A stretch of 64,000 bases of DNA from Limnanthes douglasii subsp. nivea (lineage: Eukaryota; Streptophyta; Magnoliopsida; Brassicales; Limnanthaceae), in the NCBI GenBank assembly GCA_036936605.1, contig JAUPFV010000004.1, positions 288,652,009 through 288,716,008 of the forward strand. Direction: 5' to 3'. The notes beneath the pieces are model-generated. The model was not told the DNA's origin. It made no database searches and saw only the letters and a list, made by a program, of their open reading frames with translations. Below, piece after piece: positions 21,068 through 32,357 of the stretch. Made by a program: the position numbers and the translations under genes. Position 1 is the first letter of the stretch. Every line of letters begins with the position of its first letter.

Positions 21068-24060
21068 TTGTATGGTAAGAAATATTCTTGGGTGCTAGAG
21101 TCTAGAGCATCATTCTATGCTACTTCGAAGAAAGAAATTATTCGAGAGGTATGTCCCGAAAACCTTGGAATGGTCTCTATTGGTGATGATCAAACTTTAA
21201 ATATTATTGGTAAAGATATAGTGAAGATTAAGTTGAATGAGTCTATTTGGGAGCTGAAAGATGTCAGGAATATTCTTGGCTTGAGAAAGAACTTAATCTC
21301 AAAAGAACAGTTGGCTAGTGAAGGCTACATTACGACCTTCCATGATGATAATTAAAATATTTCAAAGGGTGCAACGATAGTTGCCCTAGTGGAAAGAAAT
21401 GATACTCTTTACATGACAGCAGATACGCGTTGTATAATTGCAGCAGGAAACAATATATGGCACCAAAGCCTTGTCCAGATGAGTGAGAAGATGATGAAAA
21501 CTATGCACTTGAAGGGGAACTTCTAGGTATACATCCAATTGATATAGACATATGCGAAGATTGTATACTTCGAAAGCAGAAAATTGTCAGTTTTCAGACT
21601 AGTGGCAGAATCCTAAAGAAAAAAGGCTAGAGCTTGTTCACTCTAATGTTTGGGGACCAACAATTGTTTCATTTATTTGGAGGGAAACACTACTTCATGA
21701 CTTTTATCGATAACTACTCTGAAAGGCATGGTTTTACTTTGTGAAGCATAAATATAAAGTTTTTGAGGTTTTTAGGAGATTGAAATATATGGTTGGAAAT
21801 AAAATAGGTCTGAAGGTTAGAAGGTTTAGAGCTAAAAATGATGGTGAATATGAACTATGAAGGCACCATATTCAAAAAGTTTTTCTATGAGCATGCAATC
21901 AGAATCGAGAGAATCGTGTCGGGTACAGCTTAACACAATGATGTTGTTGAGCGTATGAACTAAACGTTGTAAAAAAGATCCAGAAGTATTCATATGTAGT
22001 CAGGTCTACCCAAGCAGTTTTGGGCCGAAATAGTCAACGTATCAGCTTATTTGGCCAATTGAGGCCCATATGTTCTATTAGAGCACAAGTATGAAGTGAA
22101 AAAAGGATAAAATTATCATATTTAATTTTTTTTATTGTGTAGCATATGTTTATATGAGTTATCAAGGCATGAATAAGCTTGAGTTATCAAGGTATGAGTA
22201 AGTTTTTGGTTGGGATGACTAAAACATGAAGGTGATCCACGACACAAATGTGATTTTTAACGAAAGAGTGATGTACAAGGAAGGCATAAAACTGACGCTA
22301 ACAACTCATACCAAAGTGGGCCAGTATTTGCAGATGCACAAAATATTCTAGATAGTGTTATGACATAGCCGATTGTAGCAAATCATCAACTAGAAAACCT
22401 AGTTAGAGAGAGTAATGCACAGTAGTCTAACACACTGCAGCCTCATATTCTAGTTCTTGAATTGAGAGGTGTTCTCGACCTCATATGCCAACAAGAGATA
22501 CTTGAACCATTTATTGTTGACTGATAAATGAAAGCTTTAATGTTATGATGAATCTTGTCAGACTGTTGATGCTAGCAAGTGGGAGGTAGCCATGAAAAAA
22601 CGAGATACAATCCTTAATCTCAAACCATAAATGAGAACTAGCTGAGTTACCCTTGGGGAGAAAATACTTCATAACAAATGGGTGTACAAGGTGAAAGATA
22701 AGCATGATGGTTCTAAGAGATATAAATCTCGACTAGTTGTCAAAGGATTCCACTAAAATGAATGAGTTGATTACACTGAAATTTTTTCTCCAGTTGTGAA
22801 ACTCAATACTATTAGATTACTATTGAGTATTATTTTCGTTGAAGATCTTTATCTTGAATAGTTAGACATCAAAACTGCATTTATTCATGGAGAGTTGGAT
22901 GAGGAAATATACATGCATCATCCAGAAGGTTTGTTAAAAATAGGGAATTATAACATGATATGCAAACTCAATAAGATTTTGGATGGCCTAAAACAATCCC
23001 TAAGACAGTGGTACAGATAATTTGACGGCATCATACACAAGAATATTTCCAAAACTGTAATATTGGCCATTGTTGCTACTTCAAAAGATATAAGCCCAAT
23101 TATATCATCTTCTTCTTTATATCGATGACGCGTTAGTAACAGATTCAGATATGGATGATATTAGAAGGTTGAATCAATAATTTTAAATTGAATTTGTCAT
23201 GAAGGAGTTGGTTCCAGCAAATAAAATTCTTAGAATGTAAATCACAAGAGATAAGTACATAGGAATTTTGCAGTTATTTCAATCAAAGTACGTCCATCGT
23301 ATTTTTTAGATTCAACATGGGTGATGCCAAGCTAGTTAACACACCCTTTTAAGTCATTTTCGTCTATCCAATGACCATTTTCCTTAGATGGAAGAAGATA
23401 AATATTTCATGGCTAAGGTTCATTGTGCTTCAATTATTGGGAGTTTGATGTATGCGATGGTTTGTATGAGACCAGAAATTGGTTATGTAGTGGGAGTTGT
23501 TAGTAAGTTTATGTATAATCCAGGAACAACTCATTAAGAGACAATCAAGTGGATTTTGAGGCACCACAATGAAGTGTTTGTACTTTGTTAAAGGTTACCG
23601 AAAAAGTACTACCAGTTATATATTCATTGTTGGAACTACATCTGTTGATTGGATGTCACAGTAACAAAATATTTTCACGTTATCTATTATAAATGATGAG
23701 TATATAGAGTGACTGAAGCTAGAAAAGATATGATATGGCTTCAAGGTTTGTTAACTAAGTTAGGATTCAAATAGGAAAATAATTTTCTGTACAGTGCTAG
23801 TCAGAGTGGAATACACTTGATGAAGAATCCAGCATTATTAGAACATATGTGTTAATAGAAGATAAGGTGTTATAAGAGAACGAAACATGTTGGATTTCGT
23901 TATCACTTCATCTTATCTTTATTAGAAGATGAGGTGTTACTACTGAATAAAATTCAAGGAAGCAATAATCTAGCAGAGATATTGACAAAGACTGTAGCTA
24001 TCAACAAACTGAAGTTGTGCTCAACTTCAATTGGCATGCTAGAGTTGCAAGAAAATAAAG
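21068..24060 (+). pseudogene. Copia pol remnant (protease to RNase H)
   Basis: About 21085-21355 encodes the region after the copia protease active site (ATSKKEII ... SIGDDQTLNIIGKDIVKI ... KNLISKEQL). A pre-integrase WHQSL block is at about 21450. RT begins around 22660 with KWVYKVKDKHDGSKRYKSR, and the catalytic block YIDDALV is at about 23120. The end of RNase H reads NNLAEILTKT near 23970-24000. Numerous stops and shifts occur. The RT wording is closest to Tnt1/Tork-type copia elements, as far as memory allows. Confidence 0.85.
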
Positions 24061-24091
24061 ATCTACTGTATTAATAGAGGTGGGAAGACAT

Positions 24092-24593
24092 GTTGAAATC
24101 AGTCTTCAAATGGGATATTATTAGACAAGGGTCCTGAAGACGTTGGTCTTGAAGATGAGGGATTCCTAAAGACGAGGTTCATCAGATAGGAGGCTCCTGA
24201 AGCCGAGGGTTCCTAGAACATGGTCTTTAGACAAGGGTATTGATGACGAAGTTCTTGAAGAGGAAGGTGTTAAAGACGAGGGTGTCATAAATACGAGGTT
24301 TGTTATGCGAGATTCCTAAAGAAGAGGGTCATGAAGACGAGGGTGTCATGAATACAATGATCATTAGACTAGTGTCTTGAAGATGAGGATCCTGATGATG
24401 AGGGTCATTTAGATTTCTGAGAAAACAATTAATGTTAATTATTGAGGTGGTATTGACACTGTAATAGTGGGTCTTAAATCTAGAGTTAACGACTCTTGTG
24501 ACTACTCTTCTTCTTCGGTTTTTAAGTCTACATAGAGTTGTAAGAGAAGTAAATACTTTTTATATATTCATTCTTTTAATAAAATGATATGCA
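24092..24593 (+). repeat. 3' LTR of the copia element with internal minisatellite
   Basis: Starts TGTTGAAATC right after a purine-rich GAGGTGGGAAGACA and ends about GATATGCA. Its first 330 bases are a degenerate tandem array of about 20-30-bp units built on GAAGACGAGGGT/CCTGAAGATGAGG. The start is better supported than the end. Confidence 0.6.
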
Positions 24594-27424
24594 ACGGGTC
24601 TAGAGATGTAAGCACACTTGGCTTAACTTCGTTATCAATTTGTGTGTGTGCGTGTGTGTATTATTTTGTTGTTAATTCGTGTTTTTACTAATTTGGTTTA
24701 GAAGGAAAGTTACATAATTTTCTTAACAAAAATATCTAGAGATAAAGTAATTCGAGAGGAAATGAATAGTAAATATTCTAAGAATAGAATAATTATTGTT
24801 CACCTCTTCCAAAAGGTACGACCAGTTATATTTATAGTGATCAGTTTGGATTTTAGAGCTCTCATGGCTTATAAGTACAAAGAGAATTATTGGGTTTGTT
24901 CTACATGGCTAGTATATACAATTATACCCGGTATGAAGCGTTATAATGCGACGAGAAATAATTCCCTTATAACGGGATAAACAAATGTTTATTCGACCAT
25001 TAATTAGTTTTATTTAATATTTTTTATATGAATCATACTTGTTTTTACACATGAAAGATAGTTTTTGAGTATTTTTATAAAAAAAACTTATATTTTTTGA
25101 AGTTTAATGGTTTGAATTAGTCTTTTGATGTAAATGATTGTTAGTTAAGCGTTTATGTTGAGTTTTAAAAGTTATTTTCGTTGCGTTTCGTGTTAAATAA
25201 GATATTTTTCATTGTTGATTGAAGATTTAAGTTAGTTGTGTTTAATTTTCTAGATGTGCAGGATTACATTAATGTTAACATTCGACGTGAATATAAATTT
25301 TTTGTGTATTTTATTTGGTTCACTGAATATATATGTTTAAATTGATGGTTTTGATAGTATAGAAGTCTCTATGGAGATTGGCGACTTATTGAACTGCATA
25401 CCCTTATACTCCTGAGGTTGTTTTACAACACTAGAGAATGTGTTAAAACTAGTGTATTATCCCGACAATTGAAGTTTTTTTAAGTTTGTCTTAGTCCTCA
25501 TATTTTTCAATATTCATGAACATAATTTGAATATGTAAAGAGTATCATATCTCATTATGGTATGCTAAAATTTGTAGGATTTCATAATTTTTTTCTACGG
25601 TACTAGTTAACCATGGGTTATTTGAACTTACCCACTGATTTCAATTTGAAACAAAACATGCGGCTGAGGAAGTAACTCTGATATTGGGAGCTTGTAGAGT
25701 TTAATATAAAACACATATGCATAGATTATCCACGTTGTAAAGGTTGAACTTAGTAAAATTTTAATTTCGTAATTCCTCATAATGTTTATTTTTCTAGGTC
25801 GTTCTTTAAGGTTTTATCATTGCAACTAGACTTCAATATTTTAAGAAAATTATCAATAATATCATACAATCAAAGTGATGAGAATGATTGTCTTATTAGC
25901 ATTTGGACATTCAATCTCAAATCATTATCAATATTCTTAAAGAGTAATGATTTAAAAGTGATGAATATGTCGTCTTTATTGAAACCGGTATAAAAATATA
26001 AGAACTTGAAGATATGGAGTCGGTAAATAAGGTCCTACAATACCTTTATAATGTTGAGAAAATTATTATGTATTTTTAACCCTTGATCTGTTTTTTTAAT
26101 ATTTTTAGTTAATTTATTACTTAATATTTTTCCTATTTTAAAATGTTATCAACATGGACTCCCGAAGATGTGTTGTGTTCCTTCTTTAATCACTGCATAG
26201 GCCTACCGGTAGAAGTATGTACATGTGTGTTCATAGGTTTTTTAACTTGTGGCAAAAGTCACGTAGTCTAAAAGAATTACGGATAAATATAAGTTTGAGT
26301 CGATCATGATGTGATAATTGTCATAAACATTAATATTTTTTCTTATTCAGATACTTTTTGCATTGTAAAATATCCGGGAGGACAAATAAATAGGTTGATG
26401 TACGAGAGCTATTATTTTGTCTGCAATCACACTTAACGTGTTTGCGTGTCTATTGCTTCACCCATTGTGCTTTGAGGGATAAAACATGTTCGAAAGTTTA
26501 GTGAGATATTATGATTTGAAAGGCTGGGGGTTCTAAATTTGATCATTTTAAGTGGTGATGTATAAGAGATTCGAGATTTTGGTTTAAACTGCAAAAAAAT
26601 TGTCTCATACGTTGTGCTAAAGGTTAAAAACAATATATATATTATAAATAGTAATATTATTTTGGATTAAAGGTTATGTTTTTTGATGTAATATTTTGGT
26701 TAGGTTTTTTATGCTAAATTTGGTTAGGTTTTTTATGTAATATTTTGTTTATGTATTCGGATGTTCAATTTTGGTTACGTTTCATATGTATTTTGGTTAG
26801 GTATTGAGATTTTATATTTTGGAGGTTATATATAATTTATTTATTTCAAGATTATGTTTTATAATATTTATGTTTATTCATTTATTATTTAGTATAAATT
26901 GTTTTCTGCATTGAAGCTGATGTTAACAGTATGCAACGATATTATCTATTTTTAGAAAAAAAACTTTGCAGCTAATATTGATGCACGCGGTCGACATTCG
27001 TTACATTGCATCATTATCAGATGTCAGCGTAGCATGTCGATATTAATGTGAAATTTTTGGTAAAAAATTTAACTTTTGTTACTTCAAACAACGTCGACGC
27101 ATCATATATATGTGAGTATTTTGTGTAATATAGCTAATATTGATTTTGTGCGTCAATATTAGTTGTTCTTTATAGGAAATTCATGTTGATTCATCATATC
27201 GACAGTAGTTGTTTGATCTAATTTATACCTGTTGCGTTTGATTATTGGTTCAATTCTTAAACTTTATGTATCCACAAATTTTTTTGACCTAATGATAGTA
27301 TTATTTATCTATATATACCAATCAATTTACTCTCTTAAATATATATATATATATATAACAAACAAAATATTTAGTATTTATTATACGTAATAGACTACGC
27401 ACAAAGATAATTAGTTTTTGGTCT
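24594..27424. other. AT-rich intergenic spacer
   Basis: I see no gene. Short repeats include a (TG)n stretch at about 24640-24660, and several spaced copies of TTTTGGTTAGGTTTTTTATG-like text between about 26690 and 26810, apparently a decayed tandem repeat. A (TA)n run is at about 27341-27357. Confidence 0.6.
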
Positions 27425-27702
27425 GATTTCTTATCGGTCCTACCGATTTATCGGTTTTATCGGTTTGATTCCGTATCGGTCCTATAGGTTTTATCGGTTC
27501 GGTTTCATATCGGTCCTATCGGTTTATCGGTTTTATCGGTTCGATTCCTAATCAATTTTTTTGTTTCGGTTCCTTATCGGTTTTCAGTTTTTAGAATGGA
27601 ACCGCGAACCGGACCGTTAAGGTTCGGTCCGATTCTCGGTCTGGTCCTTATCGGTTTGGTCCCGGTCTGGTTTTTGGTTCCGGAGAACCGTTGACAGCCC
27701 TA
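27425..27702. mobile_element. Solo terminus of a hAT-type transposon with TCGGTT subterminal repeats
   Basis: At least a dozen variants of ATCGGTT(T/C) and CGGTCC are packed into 270 bases and end with GAACCGTTGACAGCCCTA. TTGACAGCCCTA is the reverse complement of TAGGGCTGTCAA, a common hAT terminal inverted repeat, and dense hexamer repeats next to a terminus are a hAT habit. I found no matching left end, so this is probably a truncated non-autonomous copy. Confidence 0.5.
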
Positions 27703-28569
27703 AATTCGACCATATTCTATGTTAAAATATAGGATAAAAATAGTCTATTAGAAAAGCTGAAACAAACAGTTGATCAGTTTTTGGGTTTTCATATCACCTA
27801 AAGTAAAGAACCTATACCGTCATAAACATAGTGTGATTAAAATTAAAATAAGATAGTGTAGATTGGCTATTACAATAACTATTACTAATAAAAACATTAG
27901 AAAATATCTATTGAAATAATAGATATAATCGGCACTAGTAGCAATAGATAGACATTTATGTATATTGTTGTACGTAAGAGAACACCATAACCTATGGCTA
28001 TCATTGTGAAGAAAACAATGACGGGTGAAACTATAAAATTTCTTATGAAGTGATGTGCAAACTATATTGTACGTACGGTATGCGTCATATATATGCTCGA
28101 TGTCGTCTGCACGATGACGGGAATGAGTCTTTATCATGTTATAATATTTGAAAATTGTTTCAAGCTTTTGGGTTTTTGACTTCTCATATGGTCTCCAAAT
28201 TAAATCAAATTTTTAAATCAATGATAATACTTTAAAATATCATGTTAAATCAGATAATATTGATTTTTGATAAAATGATAATATTGATTTTTGATTAAAT
28301 ATCATGTTAAAATATTGCTTTTGGGTTTTTGACCTCTCGTATGGTCTCCAAATTAAGTCAGATGTTAAAAAAATTTGACATCTGACTTGATAAAATGGTC
28401 TCCAAATTAAATCAAATTTTTAACTTCAAAATTGATACTGTCTATACCTTTGATCATATACAATCCAATGAAATGATGTTTTACGATCAAGGTCGAGATA
28501 TCTACCAATTAACCATACGAGAGAACAACCGAGATTTGAGGTTTGAGTGCTGTAAAAAAAATGCCCAGC
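27703..28569. other. AT-rich spacer with small duplications
   Basis: No gene seen. A phrase of about 45 bases (TTTTGGGTTTTTGAC..., ATGGTCTCCAAATTAA) occurs at about 28166 and 28318, with a shorter third copy at about 28395, so a short segment was duplicated locally. Confidence 0.55.
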
Positions 28570-28577
28570 CTGATCAC
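28570..28577. repeat. Target-site duplication CTGATCAC, left copy
   Basis: An 8-bp direct repeat, identical to 34692-34699, flanks the hAT element. Eight bases is the hAT hallmark. Confidence 0.93.
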
Positions 28578-28659
28578 TAGAGGTGTCTAATGGTTCAGGA
28601 ACCATGGTTCAGGAACCATGGTTCAAAGCTGACAACCTGCTTAAGAACTGGCGGTCTAC

Positions 28660-28845
28660 CTGCGAAACTGGCCCATTAGGACTGCAACCTGGCAGGACCG
28701 CAACCCGCCGAGACCGCAACCCGCCAGGACCGCAACCCGCCAGGACCGCATAAGGAGCAACCCGCCAGGACCGCAACCCGCCGAGACCGCAACCCGCCGA
28801 GACCGCAACCCGCCGAGACCGCAACCCGGCAGGACTGCGAAACCA
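28660..28845. repeat. Left subterminal GC-rich repeat array of the hAT element
   Basis: About nine copies of a 16-bp unit of the type ACCGCAACCCGCCGAG/ACCGCAACCCGCCAGG, starting after GGCCCATTAGGACTGCAACC. The same block, shorter and in the same (not inverted) orientation, is at 34540-34635. Ac/Ds-type hAT transposases bind short subterminal repeats, so these are candidate transposase sites. Two copies of a GGTTCAGGAACCAT direct repeat precede the array (28593-28625). Confidence 0.85.
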
Positions 28846-29406
28846 CGGTTTATTTGTAAAAAACCGGTGGTTTATTGGTAAATATTATGCTGATTTTATT
28901 TATTTTATATCCAAAATGTTATATTTAAAAAATATTGAGATATTGCATATTATTATAGAATTATTATTACATTTTTGTTAATATTAATTTGTTTTGGTTA
29001 TTAAGTTTTTTAGTGTTGTAATTATTATATAGTCCAAAATTTTAAATATTACTTATGTTATTATCACATTTTGAATATTATTATTATGTTTTTAGATCTA
29101 ATACAAACCAAAACTATATCTTATCATGTTAAAATATTACAAATTCTACGGTTATAATTTTAATATTACATTTTGATTACTATTGTGATTTGGTTTTAAA
29201 TTTTACAAGTGTTTGTTATTATTTTTTAAACCAAAATTAGATCTTATGAAGTTATAAGTATTTCATAATACATTTGTTGTTGTTATAATAAAAGGTAAAG
29301 TCATTTTTGGATAATTTAGCCGTTCACAGTTTATACTCGTGCGGGCCAGGAGTTGTACAAATGTTTTCAAATTACAATACAAAATAGCAAAAAACTATTA
29401 CAAACA

Positions 29407-31545
29407 TCATTCATCTCCAGCTTCGTCTTCTTCGTAAGTAAAATCTTCGTCGTCATTTTCGTTTTCTTCCGCAATTTCTTGTTCAAGTATATCTTCGTAA
29501 TCATCCGGATAATCTTCGAAGATGTCGTCTACGTTCACTTCGTCTCTGAACTCTATGTCTTGCATCCTTTTATCCGCCGTTGTCCAATCCTTAACTGCCA
29601 CAAGCACTCCAAGTGCTTTGCCCGTCAATCTTGTTCTCTTAGTCGTGTATTGCAACCTCGCTTGGCTGAAAGCACACTCACTTGCAACTGTAGACATAGG
29701 TATAGCATAAATCTCTTTAACAATCCTGCAAAGAATAGGAAACTCTTCAGTTTTGGTACCCCACCATCGTATGATATCTTCAATACCTTGGTCTTGATAA
29801 TTCGTAAAGTCAAACCTAGTGGTCCAATATCTATACAACTCATTATCAGATTGAGGGGTTTCTGTAACATTGTTGTTTCGTAACATTGCCAATCGAATAT
29901 AGTTAGTATTTCTCCCTCTACCCCTATTGTTACTACTGCTTACATTTGTAGATGTATTTGATCTATATCTTGCAGCATACTTATCATAGATATTATACAA
30001 ACTATCATATATACCGCTAATATACCCTTCAGGGTCAATTGGTTCGGTCGGTGGTTTATCTGTAGGAAACCGTACAGATTTATAAAAGCAATCAACTAGC
30101 AATTCAAATTTTTCTTTTCGTGAAAAAGGATCTAAAAGGCAAGCAAATGAATAACTATCAGGGATTGGATGAAAATACTTTGTGAACTTATATTCCATTC
30201 CAGGCACCATGTCTACGCATGCATAATGTGATCTAAATTCATCCATATGCATGGCAAGATTAGCAATCGTGAAAAGGGCCAAATGAGCATTAGGTTGATT
30301 TTGTGAAGAAAAGATTAGGGTGTTTTCTTTAAAAAGTCTTAAAAATCTTAACATGTGTGCACAAAATTTCCAATGATCTGGTTCAATTGGTGTTTCACGA
30401 TATGTATTATAAAGCGTCGTTATCTCTTCTTTAAAAACATGCGCACGTGCAAGCATTGTGTAAGTAGAATTCCATCTAGTTTCGACATCTAATAAAAGTT
30501 TCTTATATTTTTTCCCATTTGAAAGAACAAGTGTTTTAAAAGCTCTTTTTTTAGCAGCGGATGTCGAGCAAAATAGGATCCTATTTTTTATAGGGGTAAT
30601 ATAATCACCCTGAACCATACGTATTCCTTCTTTCGCAATTAATTGAAGTACGTGGCATAAACATTTGGTGTGAAACAATTTTGGAAAAGGGGGAGTGCAA
30701 TCTTGTATAAGCAATGTTATAGCACTAATATTAGAAGATGCATTATCCAACGAAATAGACATAATCTTGTTTTTAATGCCATAAACATTCATGCATTCAA
30801 TCATACTCTCCCTAATTATTTGTGCGTTATGCTTCCCAATTGATTCAAACCATATAATTCTCCTTTGGAGGACCCATTGGGCGTCCATCCAATGGAGGGT
30901 AACACATATCATATCTAAATCAGTAAAAGTAGCTATGTCACTAGTAATCGAAACATTCCATGGCAAAGTCTGCATAGTTTCAATAATCTCTTTTTTTCTT
31001 TGTAAATAATATTTAAAGGCTAGCGATCGCAAAGAGGTACGTGGAATGCGTGTTGCCTGTGGGTTTACCCCAACTTGCATCCAATTTTCGTATCTCCAAG
31101 AATCCCCAAAACTAAATGGTTGTAAACTACCGACTGCATAAATCATTGTTTCTTCCCTATACGTATCGTGGTTAAACTCAAAAGGAAGACCTGTTTGAGG
31201 GTTCGTGCAAACATTAGTTGGGTTAGGTTTTGTAGGATCATATATTTCATGTTTCGTTAAATGTTTTACCATAGTGCTAGTGCCCATATTTCTAGATCCA
31301 CTTACGTGAAGATAACGTTTATTGCACTCTTTACAAATACAAAACAAACCATCTTCTGATAGAGTATAGTGATTCCAAATCCAAGATGTTTTCTTACGAG
31401 ATCTCCCCCCACTAGTACTTCCACCACCACTTTCGCGGGAGGAGAGTGTGTCAACGTGAGGGAATTCTGTAGAAAAATCATCCATGGTATTGAGATCCAC
31501 ATTAGATGGTGGGTTTATCCCAGTATTTCTACGTTTTGAATTCAT
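29407..31545 (-). CDS. hAT-family transposase with BED zinc finger, 712 aa
   Basis: Catalyses excision and insertion of the element in the nucleus. The chosen start is the Met of MNSKRRNTG at 31545; an in-frame Met 20 codons upstream is followed by a hydrophobic, implausible stretch. A BED-type zinc finger (about residues 45-100) shows WNHY, CICKECNK and a HLTKH His pair. The middle has the hAT RNase H-like core, with SITSDIATFTDLDMICVTLHW and SISLDNASSN blocks. The C-terminus has the hATC dimerisation region (about 595-655, AIPMSTVASECAFSQARL), then an acidic tail of about 50 residues. The frame is uninterrupted and of normal length for Ac/RICESLEEPER-like transposases. A TATA box lies about 310 bases upstream, divergent from the second gene. 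Confidence 0.93.
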   Translation of the reverse strand: MNSKRRNTGINPPSNVDLNTMDDFSTEFPHVDTLSSRESGGGSTSGGRSRKKTSWIWNHYTLSEDGLFCICKECNKRYLHVSGSRNMGTSTMVKHLTKHEIYDPTKPNPTNVCTNPQTGLPFEFNHDTYREETMIYAVGSLQPFSFGDSWRYENWMQVGVNPQATRIPRTSLRSLAFKYYLQRKKEIIETMQTLPWNVSITSDIATFTDLDMICVTLHWMDAQWVLQRRIIWFESIGKHNAQIIRESMIECMNVYGIKNKIMSISLDNASSNISAITLLIQDCTPPFPKLFHTKCLCHVLQLIAKEGIRMVQGDYITPIKNRILFCSTSAAKKRAFKTLVLSNGKKYKKLLLDVETRWNSTYTMLARAHVFKEEITTLYNTYRETPIEPDHWKFCAHMLRFLRLFKENTLIFSSQNQPNAHLALFTIANLAMHMDEFRSHYACVDMVPGMEYKFTKYFHPIPDSYSFACLLDPFSRKEKFELLVDCFYKSVRFPTDKPPTEPIDPEGYISGIYDSLYNIYDKYAARYRSNTSTNVSSSNNRGRGRNTNYIRLAMLRNNNVTETPQSDNELYRYWTTRFDFTNYQDQGIEDIIRWWGTKTEEFPILCRIVKEIYAIPMSTVASECAFSQARLQYTTKRTRLTGKALGVLVAVKDWTTADKRMQDIEFRDEVNVDDIFEDYPDDYEDILEQEIAEENENDDEDFTYEEDEAGDE

Positions 31546-31853
31546 TTTAAAACTAATAACAGTTTTTTTTTCAAATATGCAATAAAATACTAATAATAAA
31601 ATCACAATTTAGACTAATAACAAGATATAACAACTAAATTTAGACTAATAACAAGATAGAACAACTAAATTTAGACTAATAACAACTAAGAAACAATTTG
31701 CGGAAAAACAAAAATCAAACAATTTCGAAAGTAGGAGTATAATAAGTAAAATAACTAATTGTAGTTTTCTAGAACTTATCGAACAAATAGATAGATTTAG
31801 AGAGAAGTAGAGAGTTGTTTGAGAGGTGTGAGTATTGGTGTTGGGGTCTCCTC

Positions 31854-31861
31854 TACTTATA
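31854..31861 (-). promoter_or_regulatory. TATA box of the hAT transposase
   Basis: On the minus strand the sequence is TATAAGTA (within CCCCTATAAGTAGAGG), about 310 bases before the transposase ATG. It borders the inverted-repeat cluster on one side. Confidence 0.6.
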
Positions 31862-31907
31862 GGGGAGACCCAAAAAAAAAACCGAAAAAACAAAAAAACA
31901 AAATCGC

Positions 31908-32178
31908 CCGGACCATCCGGATGGGCGTCCGGATGGTCCGGACACATGATCCGGGGCATCCGGACAGTTTCGCCCGGACGCCCGGACAGACAATTCGGAC
32001 CATCCGGATATCGATCCGGATGGTCCGATTGGAACCGGGGCATCCGGACGATCATCCGGATGCCCCGGTTCAACCAACGGCTAGTTCAAACGAACTAGCC
32101 GTTGGCAACGGCCAAAAGCGGACCATCCGCACGCGTGGCCGGATGGTCCGCTTGATGACGTCATGCTGACGTCATCAA
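31908..32178. repeat. Cluster of six perfect inverted repeats in the hAT bidirectional promoter
   Basis: Six consecutive stem-loop-capable palindromes. (1) 31908-31921/31928-31941, 14-bp arms; (2) 31995-32009/32014-32028, 15 bp; (3) 32032-32048/32055-32071, 17 bp; (4) 32074-32087/32092-32105, 14 bp; (5) 32116-32129/32140-32153, 14 bp; (6) 32152-32163/32167-32178, 12 bp. All arms match exactly and loops are 3-10 bases. Arms 1, 2 and 5 share the core GGACCATCCG, and arm 3 has GGGGCATCCGGA. Each arm of palindrome 6 carries TGACGTCA, the ideal bZIP/CRE-type site. The cluster is GC-rich in AT-rich surroundings and lies exactly between the two divergent TATA boxes. Confidence 0.92.
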
Positions 32179-32217
32179 ACGGCTAGTAGAAAATAAAAAA
32201 AAAACACAAAATTACCC

Positions 32218-32225
32218 TATAAATA
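32218..32225 (+). promoter_or_regulatory. TATA box of the second hAT gene
   Basis: TATAAATA, about 130 bases before the ATG at 32358, followed by a CT-rich leader (CTCTCCCTCTCCAC...). It is the plus-strand partner of the TATA at 31854. Confidence 0.65.
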
Positions 32226-32357
32226 CACCCTACATCCTCCTATATTTTTCACTACAAATCTCTCCCTCTCCACTACAAATCTATCCCCTCTCTCTACTAC
32301 ACTTCTCTAAAAAAAATTTATATTTTTCAAACTCTATTTAAATTTCAGGTTTCGCAA

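Larger units (their letters stand above)
20404..24593 (+). mobile_element. Decayed Ty1/copia retrotransposon (Tnt1-like pol), gag deleted
   Basis: A copia pol remnant (about 21068-24060) lies between two related LTR-like sequences: an incomplete left one (about 20404-20740) and a better defined right one (24092-24593). The space between the left LTR and the protease region is too short for gag, so gag was lost. The order protease/pre-integrase, integrase, RT, RNase H is the copia order. The left boundary is approximate. Confidence 0.75.

Noticed and set aside
28609..28824. Minus-strand frame of 71 codons with Gly/Arg/Ala/Val repeats, and a similar one at 34453-34686
   Set aside because: Translation of the GC-rich subterminal repeats of the hAT element, not a gene.
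28660..28845. Regular repeats that might suggest a CRISPR array
   Set aside because: Units are directly adjacent without unique spacers, in a plant nuclear context and within a transposon end.
31645..32169. Open frames of 142 codons (minus) and 116 codons (plus) over the same interval, rich in His-Pro-Asp and Arg-Met-Pro repeats
   Set aside because: They arise because the palindromic array lacks stop codons in several frames on both strands. They overlap the two TATA boxes and have no protein-like features.
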